Shown here: in pieces, positions 39,251-48,651 of the stretch | How positions within the stretch are numbered: the stretch's first letter is position 1 | How the letters are laid out: every line of letters begins with the position of its first letter | Assembly: GCA_963719345.1 (NCBI GenBank) | Contig: CAVRCA010000005.1 | Coordinates: 124,001-188,000 of the forward strand | Reading direction: 5' to 3' | DNA length: 64,000 nt | Source: CAVRCA01 sp963719345 | GTDB taxonomy: Bacteria; Pseudomonadota; Alphaproteobacteria; Acetobacterales; Acetobacteraceae | Made by a program: the position numbers and the translations under genes | The notes under the pieces: model-generated | What the model was told of the DNA's origin: nothing | Databases searched by the model: none | The model's input: the letters and a program-made list of their open reading frames with translations, nothing else

Positions 39251-39832
39251 ATGCCGGAAATCCAGAGCGTGGCCGTGTTCTGCGGTTCCAATCCCGGGGA
39301 CGATCCGGTCTACCGCCGCGCGGCCGAGGCGCTGGGCGACGGGCTCGCCCGGGCCGGCCTGACGCTGGTGTATGGCGGCGGCCGGGTCGGGCTGATGGGG
39401 GCCGTCGCCGACGCAGCGCTGAAGGCGGGCGGCCGCGTCATCGGGGTGATCCCCGAGTTCCTGACCCGCCGCGAGGTCGCCCATCCAGGCGTGTCGGAGC
39501 TGATCGTCACCGACACGATGCACGCGCGAAAGACGCGGATGTTCGAGTTGGCGGATGCGTTCGTCTCCATGCCCGGCGGCCTCGGCACGTTCGACGAGAC
39601 GATCGAGATCATCACCTGGCGGCAGCTCCGGCTGCACGACAAGCCGATGCTGATTTGCGACGTGGCCGGCTCGGCGATGCCGCTGATCGCGATGATCGAA
39701 GCCGCGATCGCGCACGGCTTTGCCGCGCCCGAGGTGCGTCGGTTGTTCAAGAAGGTGGACGGCGTGGCCGCGCTGATCGGCAAGCTCGGCAAGCTCGCCG
39801 TCCCGGCGAGCGGCGAGGCGGCGCTGCTGTAG
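39251..39832 (+). CDS. LOG-family nucleoside 5'-monophosphate phosphoribohydrolase (TIGR00730)
   Basis: A 193-residue LOG protein (lysine-decarboxylase-like fold) from ATG 39251 after GAGAGAAGGA. The active-site motif is SMPGGLGTFDETIEI (PGGxGTxxE) with the upstream catalytic Arg in HARKTRMFE; VYGGGRVGLMG binds the nucleotide. Enzymes of this family split ribose-5-phosphate from AMP-type nucleotides, and in plants and some bacteria release active cytokinin. A nucleotide-salvage or housekeeping role is the safer call; older databases misname them lysine decarboxylases. Confidence 0.9.
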   Translation: MPEIQSVAVFCGSNPGDDPVYRRAAEALGDGLARAGLTLVYGGGRVGLMGAVADAALKAGGRVIGVIPEFLTRREVAHPGVSELIVTDTMHARKTRMFELADAFVSMPGGLGTFDETIEIITWRQLRLHDKPMLICDVAGSAMPLIAMIEAAIAHGFAAPEVRRLFKKVDGVAALIGKLGKLAVPASGEAALL

Positions 39833-39887
39833 CGCATCGCTTCGGTGGAGCGACCGGCCTGAAAAGCCGTTAAGCCGGGAAGGCAAT

Positions 39888-40471
39888 TCAGCTCGCCTCG
39901 CCGTCGGGCTCAATTCCTGGAGGCAGCACCTCTACGCCTTCGTAGAGCTCGGCCAGCGGGACGGTAATGCCGATTTCAGGCATCCGGAGCTTCGATGCGT
40001 CGCCGGTGACGATCTCCGTTACCCAGTCCTCGCCCTTGCGCGCAAAGACCAGCGCGGCGGCATGGATCTGTTCGAGGATGACGTAGCGTTGCACGGATGG
40101 CGTCGCCCGATACTCCTCGTTTTTGATGATGAGGTCGGTGCCCGAGGTGCTGTCGCTCAACACCTCGAAGATGACCACCGGGTCGCGCACCACCGTGCTG
40201 TTCCCGGGAACGGGCGTGCAGCTCACGAACGCATCCGGGTAACGGATGCTGCCGGCCACCTCGATCTTGAGGTTTGACCCATGCAGGCGGCACGGTTTTC
40301 CTCGCAGGCGCGGTGCGATGGCGACGGCGATGTTCAGCGAGATCGCGTCATGAGCCGAAGTCCCGCCCGTCATGGCGACCGCCCGAGCCCCGTCGAACTC
40401 GTAGCGCAGCTCCTGCCGCTCCTCCCAGGCGAGAAACTGCGCCAGCGTCATCGGCGCGCGCAGGGCGACGT

Positions 40472-40475
<4 letters not shown>
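39888..40475 (-). CDS. Uma2-family (DUF820) PD-(D/E)XK nuclease-like protein
   Basis: A 195-residue Uma2 protein from ATG 40475, overlapping the oxidase stop by 4 bases. Blocks are MTLAQFLAWEERQELRYEF, HDAISLNIAVAIAPRL, the acidic-Lys nuclease core IRYPDAFVSC ... VVIFEVLSDST (Asp and Glu-x-Leu), and RATPSVQRYVILEQ. The family has a restriction-endonuclease fold and is greatly expanded in cyanobacteria and some other bacteria, with no established function. Its coupling to a FAD oxidase gene is probably accidental insertion rather than a shared pathway. Confidence 0.85.
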
Positions 40476-41911
<1,436 letters not shown>

Positions 41912-41995
41912 GGCGGGACCTCCGGCCTCGCGCTATTCTGGCATTGGTCGCGGTCAAGGCAACCGGGACCGCTCCACACTCAGGGGGAGAGCACC

Positions 41996-42196
41996 ATGGC
42001 GTACGAACTGCGCAACGGCGGCAAGGCCGTCGGCACCTTCGAGAGTTCGGAGAAGGCATTGGAGCAGGCACGCGTCCTGCTCAGGTCCGACCCGGACGCC
42101 GACCCCGACATTCTCGACACCGCCACCGGCCGGGCGTTCGAGCCGGCCGCCTCGAAGCGTTGGCGCGAGCACCTCGCCAACAACGTCGGGTTCTGA
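41996..42196 (+). CDS. Small conserved-looking hypothetical protein (66 aa)
   Basis: ATG 41996 follows a strong ribosome site AGGGGGAGA (41982-41990). The 66-residue product (MAYELRNGGKAVGTFESS..., ending REHLANNVGF) is hydrophilic with no signal or membrane helix. A short beta hairpin, a helix (SEKALEQARVLLRSDP) and an Asp-rich loop are suggested. It sits alone between divergent/convergent neighbours. No family is recognised. Confidence 0.6.
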   Translation: MAYELRNGGKAVGTFESSEKALEQARVLLRSDPDADPDILDTATGRAFEPAASKRWREHLANNVGF

Positions 42197-42200
42197 GGTT

Positions 42201-43191
42201 TCAGCGGGGCGCCGCGGCACGCTCCAGTCGGTCGCGGATCGCGAGGCCAAGACCGCGTGCCGGAACGGGGGCTGCGGCGATGCGCGCCAGCCCGCGTCGC
42301 AGGCCTTCGGCGTCGAGCCAGCGGAGTCCCTGAAACAGCCGGGAAGCGGCTTCGCCCAGGTCGCCCGACGGGCTGAGATCAAACAGAAGGCCCGCGCCCG
42401 GCGGGGCCGGGCCGAACGCCAGCAGCGCCTCGTCGGGGCCGGCCGCGACCGCATCGAGCCGCACCGGCAGGCGAGGCGCGTAGTGCGACACCAGAAGACC
42501 GGGGGAGCGCAGGGTTCGCGCGCGTTCGGCGGTGGCGTGCGGGATGCCGCGGGCGACCGGGCCGATCTCGGCCTCGATGGCCTCCACCGGAATGCCGCCG
42601 GGACGCAGCAGGAACGGCGCCGATCCACTGAGGTCCAGCACGGTCGAACTCGAGGCCGACGGCGCACGGACCGGTGTCGAGCACCGCGCCGATGCACCCG
42701 TCCAACTCGTCAAGCACGTGCTCGGTCGTGGTCGGGCTCACCCGCCCGGAGCGGTTCGCCGACGGCGCCGCCACAGGCCGCCCGGCCGCCCGTAGCAGCG
42801 CCCGCGCGGTGTCGTGCGCGGGGACCCGAACGGCGAGCGTCTCCAACCCCGCCCCGGCAAGCAGGGCGACCGGACAGCCGGCAGTGCGGGGCAGGACCAG
42901 GCTGAGCGGTCCGGGCCAGAATTTTTCGGCCAGCCGACGCGCCGCGGCGGAGGGGGTGACATGGGCGAAGGCGGCGGCCGCATCAGGGTAGTGGCAGATC
43001 AGCGGGTTGAAGTGCGGGCGGCCCTTGGCGGCAAACACCGAGGCGACCGCGCGACCGTCGGTGGCGTCGGCGCCGAGGCCGTACACGGTCTCGGTGCCGA
43101 ACGCCACGAGCCCGCCCGCCCGCAGCAGCGCGGCGGCCCGCGCAATGCCGGCCGGATCGGCCGCAAGTCGTTCGGTGCGAGCGATATCCAT
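42201..43191 (-). CDS. L-threonylcarbamoyladenylate synthase, TsaC/Sua5 long form (one frameshift)
   Basis: Makes the precursor of the universal tRNA base t6A. The YrdC domain (about residues 1-200) has GGLVAFGTETVYGLGADAT, KGRPHFNPLICHY and AAPSANRSGRVSPTT. One extra base (an AA at 42647-42648) breaks the conserved GLESTVLDL; the frame then continues to the Sua5 C-terminal domain, with SPGLLVSHYAPRLPVRL the linker hallmark, to the stop at 42201. About 330 residues, the usual Sua5 length. An essential function in most bacteria, so the shift is probably a sequence error. Confidence 0.92.
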
Positions 43192-43276
43192 CGGGCCGGC
43201 TCATAGCGCGCGGCCCGGACGTGGCAAAGTGCCGCTCCGCTGCTACAGTTCGGCGACATTCCGAGGAAGACCCTTC

Positions 43277-44743
43277 ATGCTGGACATTGCATTCGCCAAG
43301 CCCGTGCTGCCGCGGGCCGGCGCCCTCGTCGTGCTGGTCGGCGACGGCGAGCAACCCGCGGGCTTGGCGCAGCAGGTCAACGAGGCCACCGGCGGGGCGC
43401 TGACCCGCGCCTTCGAAGCGGCCGGCTTCACCGGCGGCGCCGGCAAGACCTGCACCATCCTCGCCCCCGGTGGCGGGCTGACGCGGGTGGTCGCGATCGG
43501 CATCGGCAAGCGCGACGGCCTGACCCGCAAGACGCTGGAGGAGGCCGGCGGCCATGCCATGGCCAGCCTCAGCCGGGATACCGCGGCGGCGTTCGCCGCC
43601 GATGGGCTGACCGCCGCACAGGCGGCCGACATGGCGATGGGAGCGGCGCTGCGGTTCTACCGCTTCGACCGCTACCGCACCAAGGAGAAGCCGGAGGACA
43701 AGCCGAAGCTCGCCAGCCTCGACGTGCTGACCGACGAGTACGACGCCGCTTCGACGGAGTTCGTCCCGCGCGTCGCGATCGCCAACGGCGTGTTTCTTTC
43801 GCGCGACCTGGTCAGCGAGCCTGCCAACGTGCTCAACCCGGCGGAGATGGCCCGCCGCTGCGAAGGATTGCGCGAGCTCGGCGTCGAGGTGGAGGTCTTC
43901 GGACCGGCCGAGCTTGCCGAGCTGGGTTTCGGGGCGCTGCTCGGCGTGTCGCAGGGCAGCGCCAACGAGCCGCGCGTCGTCGTCATGCAATGGCATGGTG
44001 GCGGGAAGGGGGGCAAGCCGCTCGCCTTCATCGGCAAGGGGGTGACGTTCGACACCGGCGGCATCAGCATCAAGCCGGCCGGCGGCATGGAAGACATGAA
44101 GTGGGACATGGCCGGCGCGGGCGCGGTGGTCGGGCTGATGTCGGCGTTGGCCGGGCGCAAGGCGAAGGCCGACGTGATCGGCATCGTCGGGCTGGTCGAG
44201 AACATGCCTTCCGCGACCGCGCAGCGGCCCGGCGACGTGGTGAAAAGCCTGTCCGGCCAGACGATCGAGGTCATCAACACCGATGCGGAGGGCCGGCTCG
44301 TGCTGGCGGACGTGCTCTGGTACTGCCAGCAGCGGTTCGACCCGGAGTTCATGATCGATCTCGCGACATTGACCGGCGCGATCATCATCGGGCTCGGGCA
44401 CGAGCACGCCGGGCTGTTCAGCAACGACGATGCGCTGGTCGAGAAGCTGGTCGCCGCCGGCAAGGAGAGCGGCGAGAAGCTGTGGCGGATGCCGCTCGGG
44501 GAGGAGTACGACCGGCAGATCAAGTCCGAGATCGCCGACATGAAGAATGTCGGCGGCCGCCCGGCCGGCTCGATCACCGGGGCGCAGTTCATCCAGCGCT
44601 TCGTCAACGGGAAACCCTGGGCGCATCTGGACATTGCGGGCACGGCTTGGTCATCCAAGGATGGGCCGACCCGGCCGAAGGGAGCGACGGCGTTCGGCGT
44701 CCGGCTGCTCGACCGCCTGGTGGCGGCCCATTACGAGGGCTGA
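43277..44743 (+). CDS. pepA: Leucyl aminopeptidase PepA (M17)
   Basis: A 488-residue cytosolic, hexameric di-zinc/manganese aminopeptidase. The C-terminal M17 domain shows IGKGVTFDTGGISIKP, KWDMAGAGAV, IEVINTDAEGRLVLADVLWY (family signature NTDAEGR with metal-binding Asp and Glu), LATLTGAIIIGLGHEHAGLF and AWSSKDGPTRPKGATAFGVR. It starts at ATG 43277 after GAGGAAGA. holC follows 19 bases after its stop, the usual pepA-holC pairing. PepA can also bind DNA in other bacteria; no evidence here. Confidence 0.95.
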   Translation: MLDIAFAKPVLPRAGALVVLVGDGEQPAGLAQQVNEATGGALTRAFEAAGFTGGAGKTCTILAPGGGLTRVVAIGIGKRDGLTRKTLEEAGGHAMASLSRDTAAAFAADGLTAAQAADMAMGAALRFYRFDRYRTKEKPEDKPKLASLDVLTDEYDAASTEFVPRVAIANGVFLSRDLVSEPANVLNPAEMARRCEGLRELGVEVEVFGPAELAELGFGALLGVSQGSANEPRVVVMQWHGGGKGGKPLAFIGKGVTFDTGGISIKPAGGMEDMKWDMAGAGAVVGLMSALAGRKAKADVIGIVGLVENMPSATAQRPGDVVKSLSGQTIEVINTDAEGRLVLADVLWYCQQRFDPEFMIDLATLTGAIIIGLGHEHAGLFSNDDALVEKLVAAGKESGEKLWRMPLGEEYDRQIKSEIADMKNVGGRPAGSITGAQFIQRFVNGKPWAHLDIAGTAWSSKDGPTRPKGATAFGVRLLDRLVAAHYEG

Positions 44744-44762
44744 CAAAGGCGGGATTGTCGGG

Positions 44763-45209
44763 TTGGCAGCGATCGGCTTCTACCATCTGACCCGCACCGG
44801 GGCCGACGAGGCGCTGCCCCGTCTGCTCGGCCGCACGCTGCAATCGGGGCAGCGGGCCGTGGTGCTGTGTGGCGACGGCGGCCGTGTGGCGACGCTCGAT
44901 GCGGCGTTGTGGGCGAGCCGCGATCCGGACTGGCTGCCGCACGGTACCGCCTCCGACGGCGACGCCGACCTGCAGCCGATCTGGCTCACCGCCGAGGACG
45001 AGGCGCCCAACGAAGCCCGCTTCCTGTTCCTGGTGGATGGCGCGACGAGCGCCCGGCTCGACGCGTTCGATCGGGTGTTCGACCTGTTCGACGGCCGCGA
45101 CGAGGCCGCGGTCGCCGCGGCGCGCGCCCGCTGGAGCGCCGCCCGTGCGGCCGGCCACGCGCTGACCTATTGGCAGCAAGGTGCGAAGGGCTGGGAGAAA
45201 AAGGCGTAG
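44763..45209 (+). CDS. holC: DNA polymerase III chi subunit HolC
   Basis: A 148-residue clamp-loader-associated subunit that links the replicase to single-strand-binding protein. Starting at TTG 44763 gives AAIGFYHLTRTGADEALPRL, the typical chi N-terminus; no ATG or GTG fits. Further blocks are GQRAVVLCGDGGRVATLDAALW, FLPHG-like WLPHGTA, PIWLTAEDEAPN and VFDLFDGRDEAAV. It directly follows pepA, as in most proteobacteria. Confidence 0.88.
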   Translation: MAAIGFYHLTRTGADEALPRLLGRTLQSGQRAVVLCGDGGRVATLDAALWASRDPDWLPHGTASDGDADLQPIWLTAEDEAPNEARFLFLVDGATSARLDAFDRVFDLFDGRDEAAVAAARARWSAARAAGHALTYWQQGAKGWEKKA

Positions 45210-45251
45210 GCGGCCCCCATCTCGCCCGCAGCGACGGCAGGAGAAAACCCG

Positions 45252-46397
45252 ATGGCTGACCTGGTGACGAACATCGGCCAAGCCTTGCTGATGGCGTTCG
45301 GAATGTTCTGGCAGGTGGGCTGGAGCCTGGTGCTGGGGTTCGGCATCTCCGCCGTGCTGCAGGCCGTGGTCTCGAAGCAGAGCATGGGCGCCGCACTCGG
45401 GCGAGGTGGCGCGCGCGAGATCGCGCTGGCGACCGCGGCGGGGGCGGCGAGTTCGAGTTGTTCCTATGCCTCGGCCGCGGTCAGCCGGACCCTGTTCAAG
45501 AAGGGCGCGGCGCTGATCCCGAGCCTCGCCTTCCTCTTCGCATCCACCAACCTGGTGGCCGAACTCGGGATCGTCCTCTACCTGCTGATGGGCTGGCAGT
45601 TCATGGCCGGCGAGTGGATCGGCGGCGTCGTGCTGGTGATCATCCTGAGCCTGCTGGTCCGCCTGACCTACCCGGAGCGCCTGGTCGAAGCCGCCCGCCG
45701 CCATCCGGAGCCGGGCGGCGGGCACGAACACGGCGACATGGAAGCCGAGGGCGGCAGCGTGTGGGACAAGCTGTCGCGCCGGGAGACCTGGGTCCAGGTG
45801 GCGCAAAGCTTCGCGATGGACTGGTCCATGCTGTGGAAGGACCTGCTGCTGGGTTTCCTGATCGCCGGGGCGCTGTCGGTGTTCGTACCGAACGGCGTCT
45901 GGCAGGCGTTGTTCGTCAAGGGTGCGAGCCCATGGCTGCAGGTGCCGGCCAACGCCTTGCTGGGGCCGCTCGTGGCTGTGGTCTCCTTCGTCTGCTCGAT
46001 CGGCAACGTGCCGATGGCGGCGGTGCTGTGGGGCGCCGGGGTCAGCTTCGGCGGCGTGCTCGCATTTCTCTACGCCGATCTGATCGTGCTGCCGCTGCTC
46101 GACGTCTACCGGCGCTACTACGGCTGGAAGATGGCGGCCTACATCGCCGCCGTATTTTACGCGACGATGGTGCTCTCCGCGTTGGTCATGGACGTGGCGT
46201 TCAACGCCCTCGGCTGGATTCCGGCCGGCCGGCCGGACGTGCATGCCGAGATGGTCCATTTTTCCCTGAACTACACGTTCTGGCTCAATCTGGTTTTCGG
46301 CCTGCTCGCGGCTGCGCTGTTCGTGGTCGCCCGGCGAAGTCCCATGCAGCACGGCGGGCACTGCGAACACCACGGTCATCACGCCCACCACCATTGA
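45252..46397 (+). CDS. Predicted permease of the DUF318/COG0701 family with His-rich tail
   Basis: A 381-residue protein with about eight or nine membrane helices in two inverted halves. The paired conserved Cys/Ser motifs are AGAASSSCSYASAAVSRTLF in the first half and VSFVCSIGNVPMAAVLWGAG in the second. This family includes SO_0444-type proteins linked to metal or arsenic handling. The central loop carries HPEPGGGHEHGD and the C-terminus ends in a dense His cluster (HGGHCEHHGHHAHHH), which suggests divalent-metal binding. Export of a metal is inferred; no metal regulator lies next to it. Confidence 0.78.
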   Translation: MADLVTNIGQALLMAFGMFWQVGWSLVLGFGISAVLQAVVSKQSMGAALGRGGAREIALATAAGAASSSCSYASAAVSRTLFKKGAALIPSLAFLFASTNLVAELGIVLYLLMGWQFMAGEWIGGVVLVIILSLLVRLTYPERLVEAARRHPEPGGGHEHGDMEAEGGSVWDKLSRRETWVQVAQSFAMDWSMLWKDLLLGFLIAGALSVFVPNGVWQALFVKGASPWLQVPANALLGPLVAVVSFVCSIGNVPMAAVLWGAGVSFGGVLAFLYADLIVLPLLDVYRRYYGWKMAAYIAAVFYATMVLSALVMDVAFNALGWIPAGRPDVHAEMVHFSLNYTFWLNLVFGLLAAALFVVARRSPMQHGGHCEHHGHHAHHH

Positions 46398-46448
46398 CGG
46401 CGGGGCCGTCCGACCCCGACCGTCGAGTGCCCGCGTCCGCCGGTGATC

Positions 46449-47279
46449 CTACGCCGCCAACCCGAGCGCGGCGCGCGCCTCGGCCGGTGTCGCGGGGCGG
46501 CGGCCGTGACGGACGACGGCCTCGGCGGCGTGCCGCACCAGTTCGGCGTTGCTCGAGGCCAGGCGGTCGCGGCTGATGCGGATGTTGTCCTCGAGCCCGG
46601 TGCGCACGCCGTCGGCGCCGCGCGCCAGCACCCACTCGACGACGCGGGCCTGGTTGACGCCGATGCCCGCCGCGGTCCACGTCGCGTGCGGCAGGACGCG
46701 CCGCAGCTCGCCCAGCATGAGGTCGAGCAGGTGCTCCTCTGCCGGCAGCGCGTTCTTCACGCCCATCACGATCTGCACGTGCGGCCGCTCGTCCATCAGC
46801 CCGGCGTCGACCAGCCGCTTCGCCCCGTGCAGGTGGCTGAGATCGAAAATCTCGATCTCCGGGCGCACGCCGTTGGCCTGCATCTTGGTGGCGAGGTCCG
46901 TTACCAGGCTGGCCGAGTTCTCGTAGATGATGGTCGGGAAATTGACCGAGCCGGTGGAGAGCGAGGCCATGTCCGGCCGCAGCTCGAGCGCATTGCCGCG
47001 CGCCGCCGGGTCGCGGCCCCGGCCGCCGGTGGAGAACTGCACGATCATGCCGGGGCAGTGCTTGCGCACGCCCTCCTGCACCTGGCCGAACAGGGCGGGG
47101 TCGCTCGACGCGCTCTCGTCGGGGTTGCGGACGTGGATGTGGACCAGCGACGCCCCGGCCTCGAACGCCTGATGCGTGCTCTCGACCTGCTCCGACGGCG
47201 TGACCGGGACGGCCGGATTGTCCTTCTTGCGCGGCACCGAGCCGGTGATGGCGACGGCGATGACGACGGGCTGTTCCAT
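46449..47279 (-). CDS. BKACE family beta-keto acid cleavage enzyme (DUF849)
   Basis: A 276-residue TIM-barrel enzyme that condenses a beta-keto acid with acetyl-CoA and splits it into acetoacetate and a new acyl-CoA. Landmarks are VVIAVAITGSVPRKKDNPAVPV, LVHIHVRNPD (zinc-binding HxH), MIVQFSTGGRG, MASLSTGSVNF and GADGVRTGLEDNI with the catalytic Glu/Asp. The natural substrate varies between BKACE members. It is the last gene of a four-gene minus-strand run (PrpD-AroE-AroQ-BKACE). Confidence 0.88.
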   Translation of the reverse strand: MEQPVVIAVAITGSVPRKKDNPAVPVTPSEQVESTHQAFEAGASLVHIHVRNPDESASSDPALFGQVQEGVRKHCPGMIVQFSTGGRGRDPAARGNALELRPDMASLSTGSVNFPTIIYENSASLVTDLATKMQANGVRPEIEIFDLSHLHGAKRLVDAGLMDERPHVQIVMGVKNALPAEEHLLDLMLGELRRVLPHATWTAAGIGVNQARVVEWVLARGADGVRTGLEDNIRISRDRLASSNAELVRHAAEAVVRHGRRPATPAEARAALGLAA

Positions 47280-47338
47280 GCGCGTGCTCCCTTCGGTCTT
47301 TTCGGTCAGCGAGAAACCCCGGTGCCGGTTGCGTGCGC

Positions 47339-47788
47339 CTATGACGGCGCGGCGTCGATCAGTCGCGCGAGGCGCCGCAGCGCCAACAGGTAGCCCTGTG
47401 TTCCGAACCCCGCGATCACCCCGTCGGCGCGGGTCGAGACGAAGGAGTGGTGTCGGAATTCCTCGCGCTTATGCACGTTGGAAATATGGACCTCGATCAC
47501 GGCAGCATCAAACGTGTTCAGCGCGTCCAGGATGGCCAGCGAGGTGTGCGTGAAGGCGGCCGGGTTAATGACGATGCCGCCGGCGGTTTCCCGCGCCTCG
47601 TGGACCCAGTCGATGATCTGGTACTCGCGGTTGCTCTGGTGAAAGCGCAGATCGAGTTTCAGCTCCTCGGCAAGGCTGCGGCAGTCACGTTCGATGTCGG
47701 CGAGGGTCTCGTGGCCATAGATGTGCGGCTGACGCTTGCCGAGCAGGTTGAGATTGGGGCCGTTCAGCACGTAGACGAGGCGGCTCAC
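47339..47788 (-). CDS. aroQ: 3-dehydroquinate dehydratase type II (second copy)
   Basis: A 149-residue dodecameric-type dehydroquinase from GTG 47788. YVLNGPNLNLLGKRQPHIYG has the catalytic Tyr and Arg, FHQSNREYQIIDWV and INPAAFTHTSLAIL shape the site, and the His acid is in VIEVHISNVHKREEFR. It differs considerably from the accBC-linked copy at 28685-29146, so it is not a recent duplicate. Placed between aroE and a BKACE gene, it may serve quinate/shikimate breakdown (dehydroquinate to dehydroshikimate) rather than aromatic amino-acid synthesis. Confidence 0.93.
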   Translation of the reverse strand: MSRLVYVLNGPNLNLLGKRQPHIYGHETLADIERDCRSLAEELKLDLRFHQSNREYQIIDWVHEARETAGGIVINPAAFTHTSLAILDALNTFDAAVIEVHISNVHKREEFRHHSFVSTRADGVIAGFGTQGYLLALRRLARLIDAAPS

Positions 47789-47813
47789 TTGTGTGCCTCC
47801 ATAGGTGAATGGT

Positions 47814-48638
47814 TCAGGCGAGCGGAACGGTCAGCCGCTCGATCACCGGCTGCGTCTCGGGGCGGACGCCGCGCCACCATTCGAACGCCTCCGCCGCCTG
47901 CTCGACAAGCATGCCGACGCCGTCGACCAGCCGCCCCGCTCCCGCTTGCCGAGCCAGGGTCAGGAACGGCGTCAGCCCCTTGCCGTAGGCCAGCTCGTAG
48001 GCGAGGCCGTCCGGCGCGAAGCTGCCGGCGGGGACCGGCGGCAAGGCGCCGTGCAGGCTCGCCGAGGTCGCATTGACGACGAGCTCGAAGGGCTGCCTGT
48101 CGGCAAGCGCCGCGTAGCCGATCCCGGACAGCGGCCCCAACGAGGCGAACTCCGCCGCCAGCGCTTGCGCCTTGTCGATCGTGCGGTTGGCGATGACCAG
48201 TTCGGCCGGGCCCTGGTCCAGAAACGGCGCGATCGCGCCGCGCACCGAGCCGCCCGCTCCGAGCACGAGAATGCGGCGGCCCCGCATCGGCCAACCCAGA
48301 TTGCGCACGATGTCGTTCACCAGGCCGATGCCGTCGAAATTCTCGGCGAGGACGCGGCCGGGCTCGAACTTCATCGCGTTGACCGCGCCGGCGAGCTTGG
48401 CCCCCTCGCTCACCTCGGTCGCATAGGCGAAGGCGTCGAGCTTGAAGGGCACCGTGATGTTGAGGCCCAAGCCGCCGCTGCGCCTGAACTCATCCACCCT
48501 GGCGGCGAAACCGCCGATCGGCGCTTCGAGCGCGGCATAATCGATGTCCTGCCCGGTCTGCTCGGCGAAGGCACGATGGATCAGCGGCGACTTGGTGTGG
48601 CCGATCGGATTGCCGACCACCGCATAGCGGTCCGTCAT
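47814..48638 (-). CDS. aroE: Shikimate (or quinate/shikimate) dehydrogenase
   Basis: A 274-residue NAD(P)-dependent enzyme from ATG 48638. The substrate domain has YAVVGNPIGHTKSPLIH, LNITVPFK with catalytic Lys, GAVNAMKF and ENFDGIGLVNDI with catalytic Asp; the usual NTDG reads NFDG. The Rossmann loop is VLGAGGSVRGA and NRTIDKAQAL follows. Asn-Arg-Thr after the second strand suggests NADP preference, as in biosynthetic AroE. It sits 25 bases before aroQ copy 2, in an operon that looks catabolic, so its physiological direction is open. Confidence 0.85.
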   Translation of the reverse strand: MTDRYAVVGNPIGHTKSPLIHRAFAEQTGQDIDYAALEAPIGGFAARVDEFRRSGGLGLNITVPFKLDAFAYATEVSEGAKLAGAVNAMKFEPGRVLAENFDGIGLVNDIVRNLGWPMRGRRILVLGAGGSVRGAIAPFLDQGPAELVIANRTIDKAQALAAEFASLGPLSGIGYAALADRQPFELVVNATSASLHGALPPVPAGSFAPDGLAYELAYGKGLTPFLTLARQAGAGRLVDGVGMLVEQAAEAFEWWRGVRPETQPVIERLTVPLA

Positions 48639-48651
48639 GGGGCAGGGTCCT

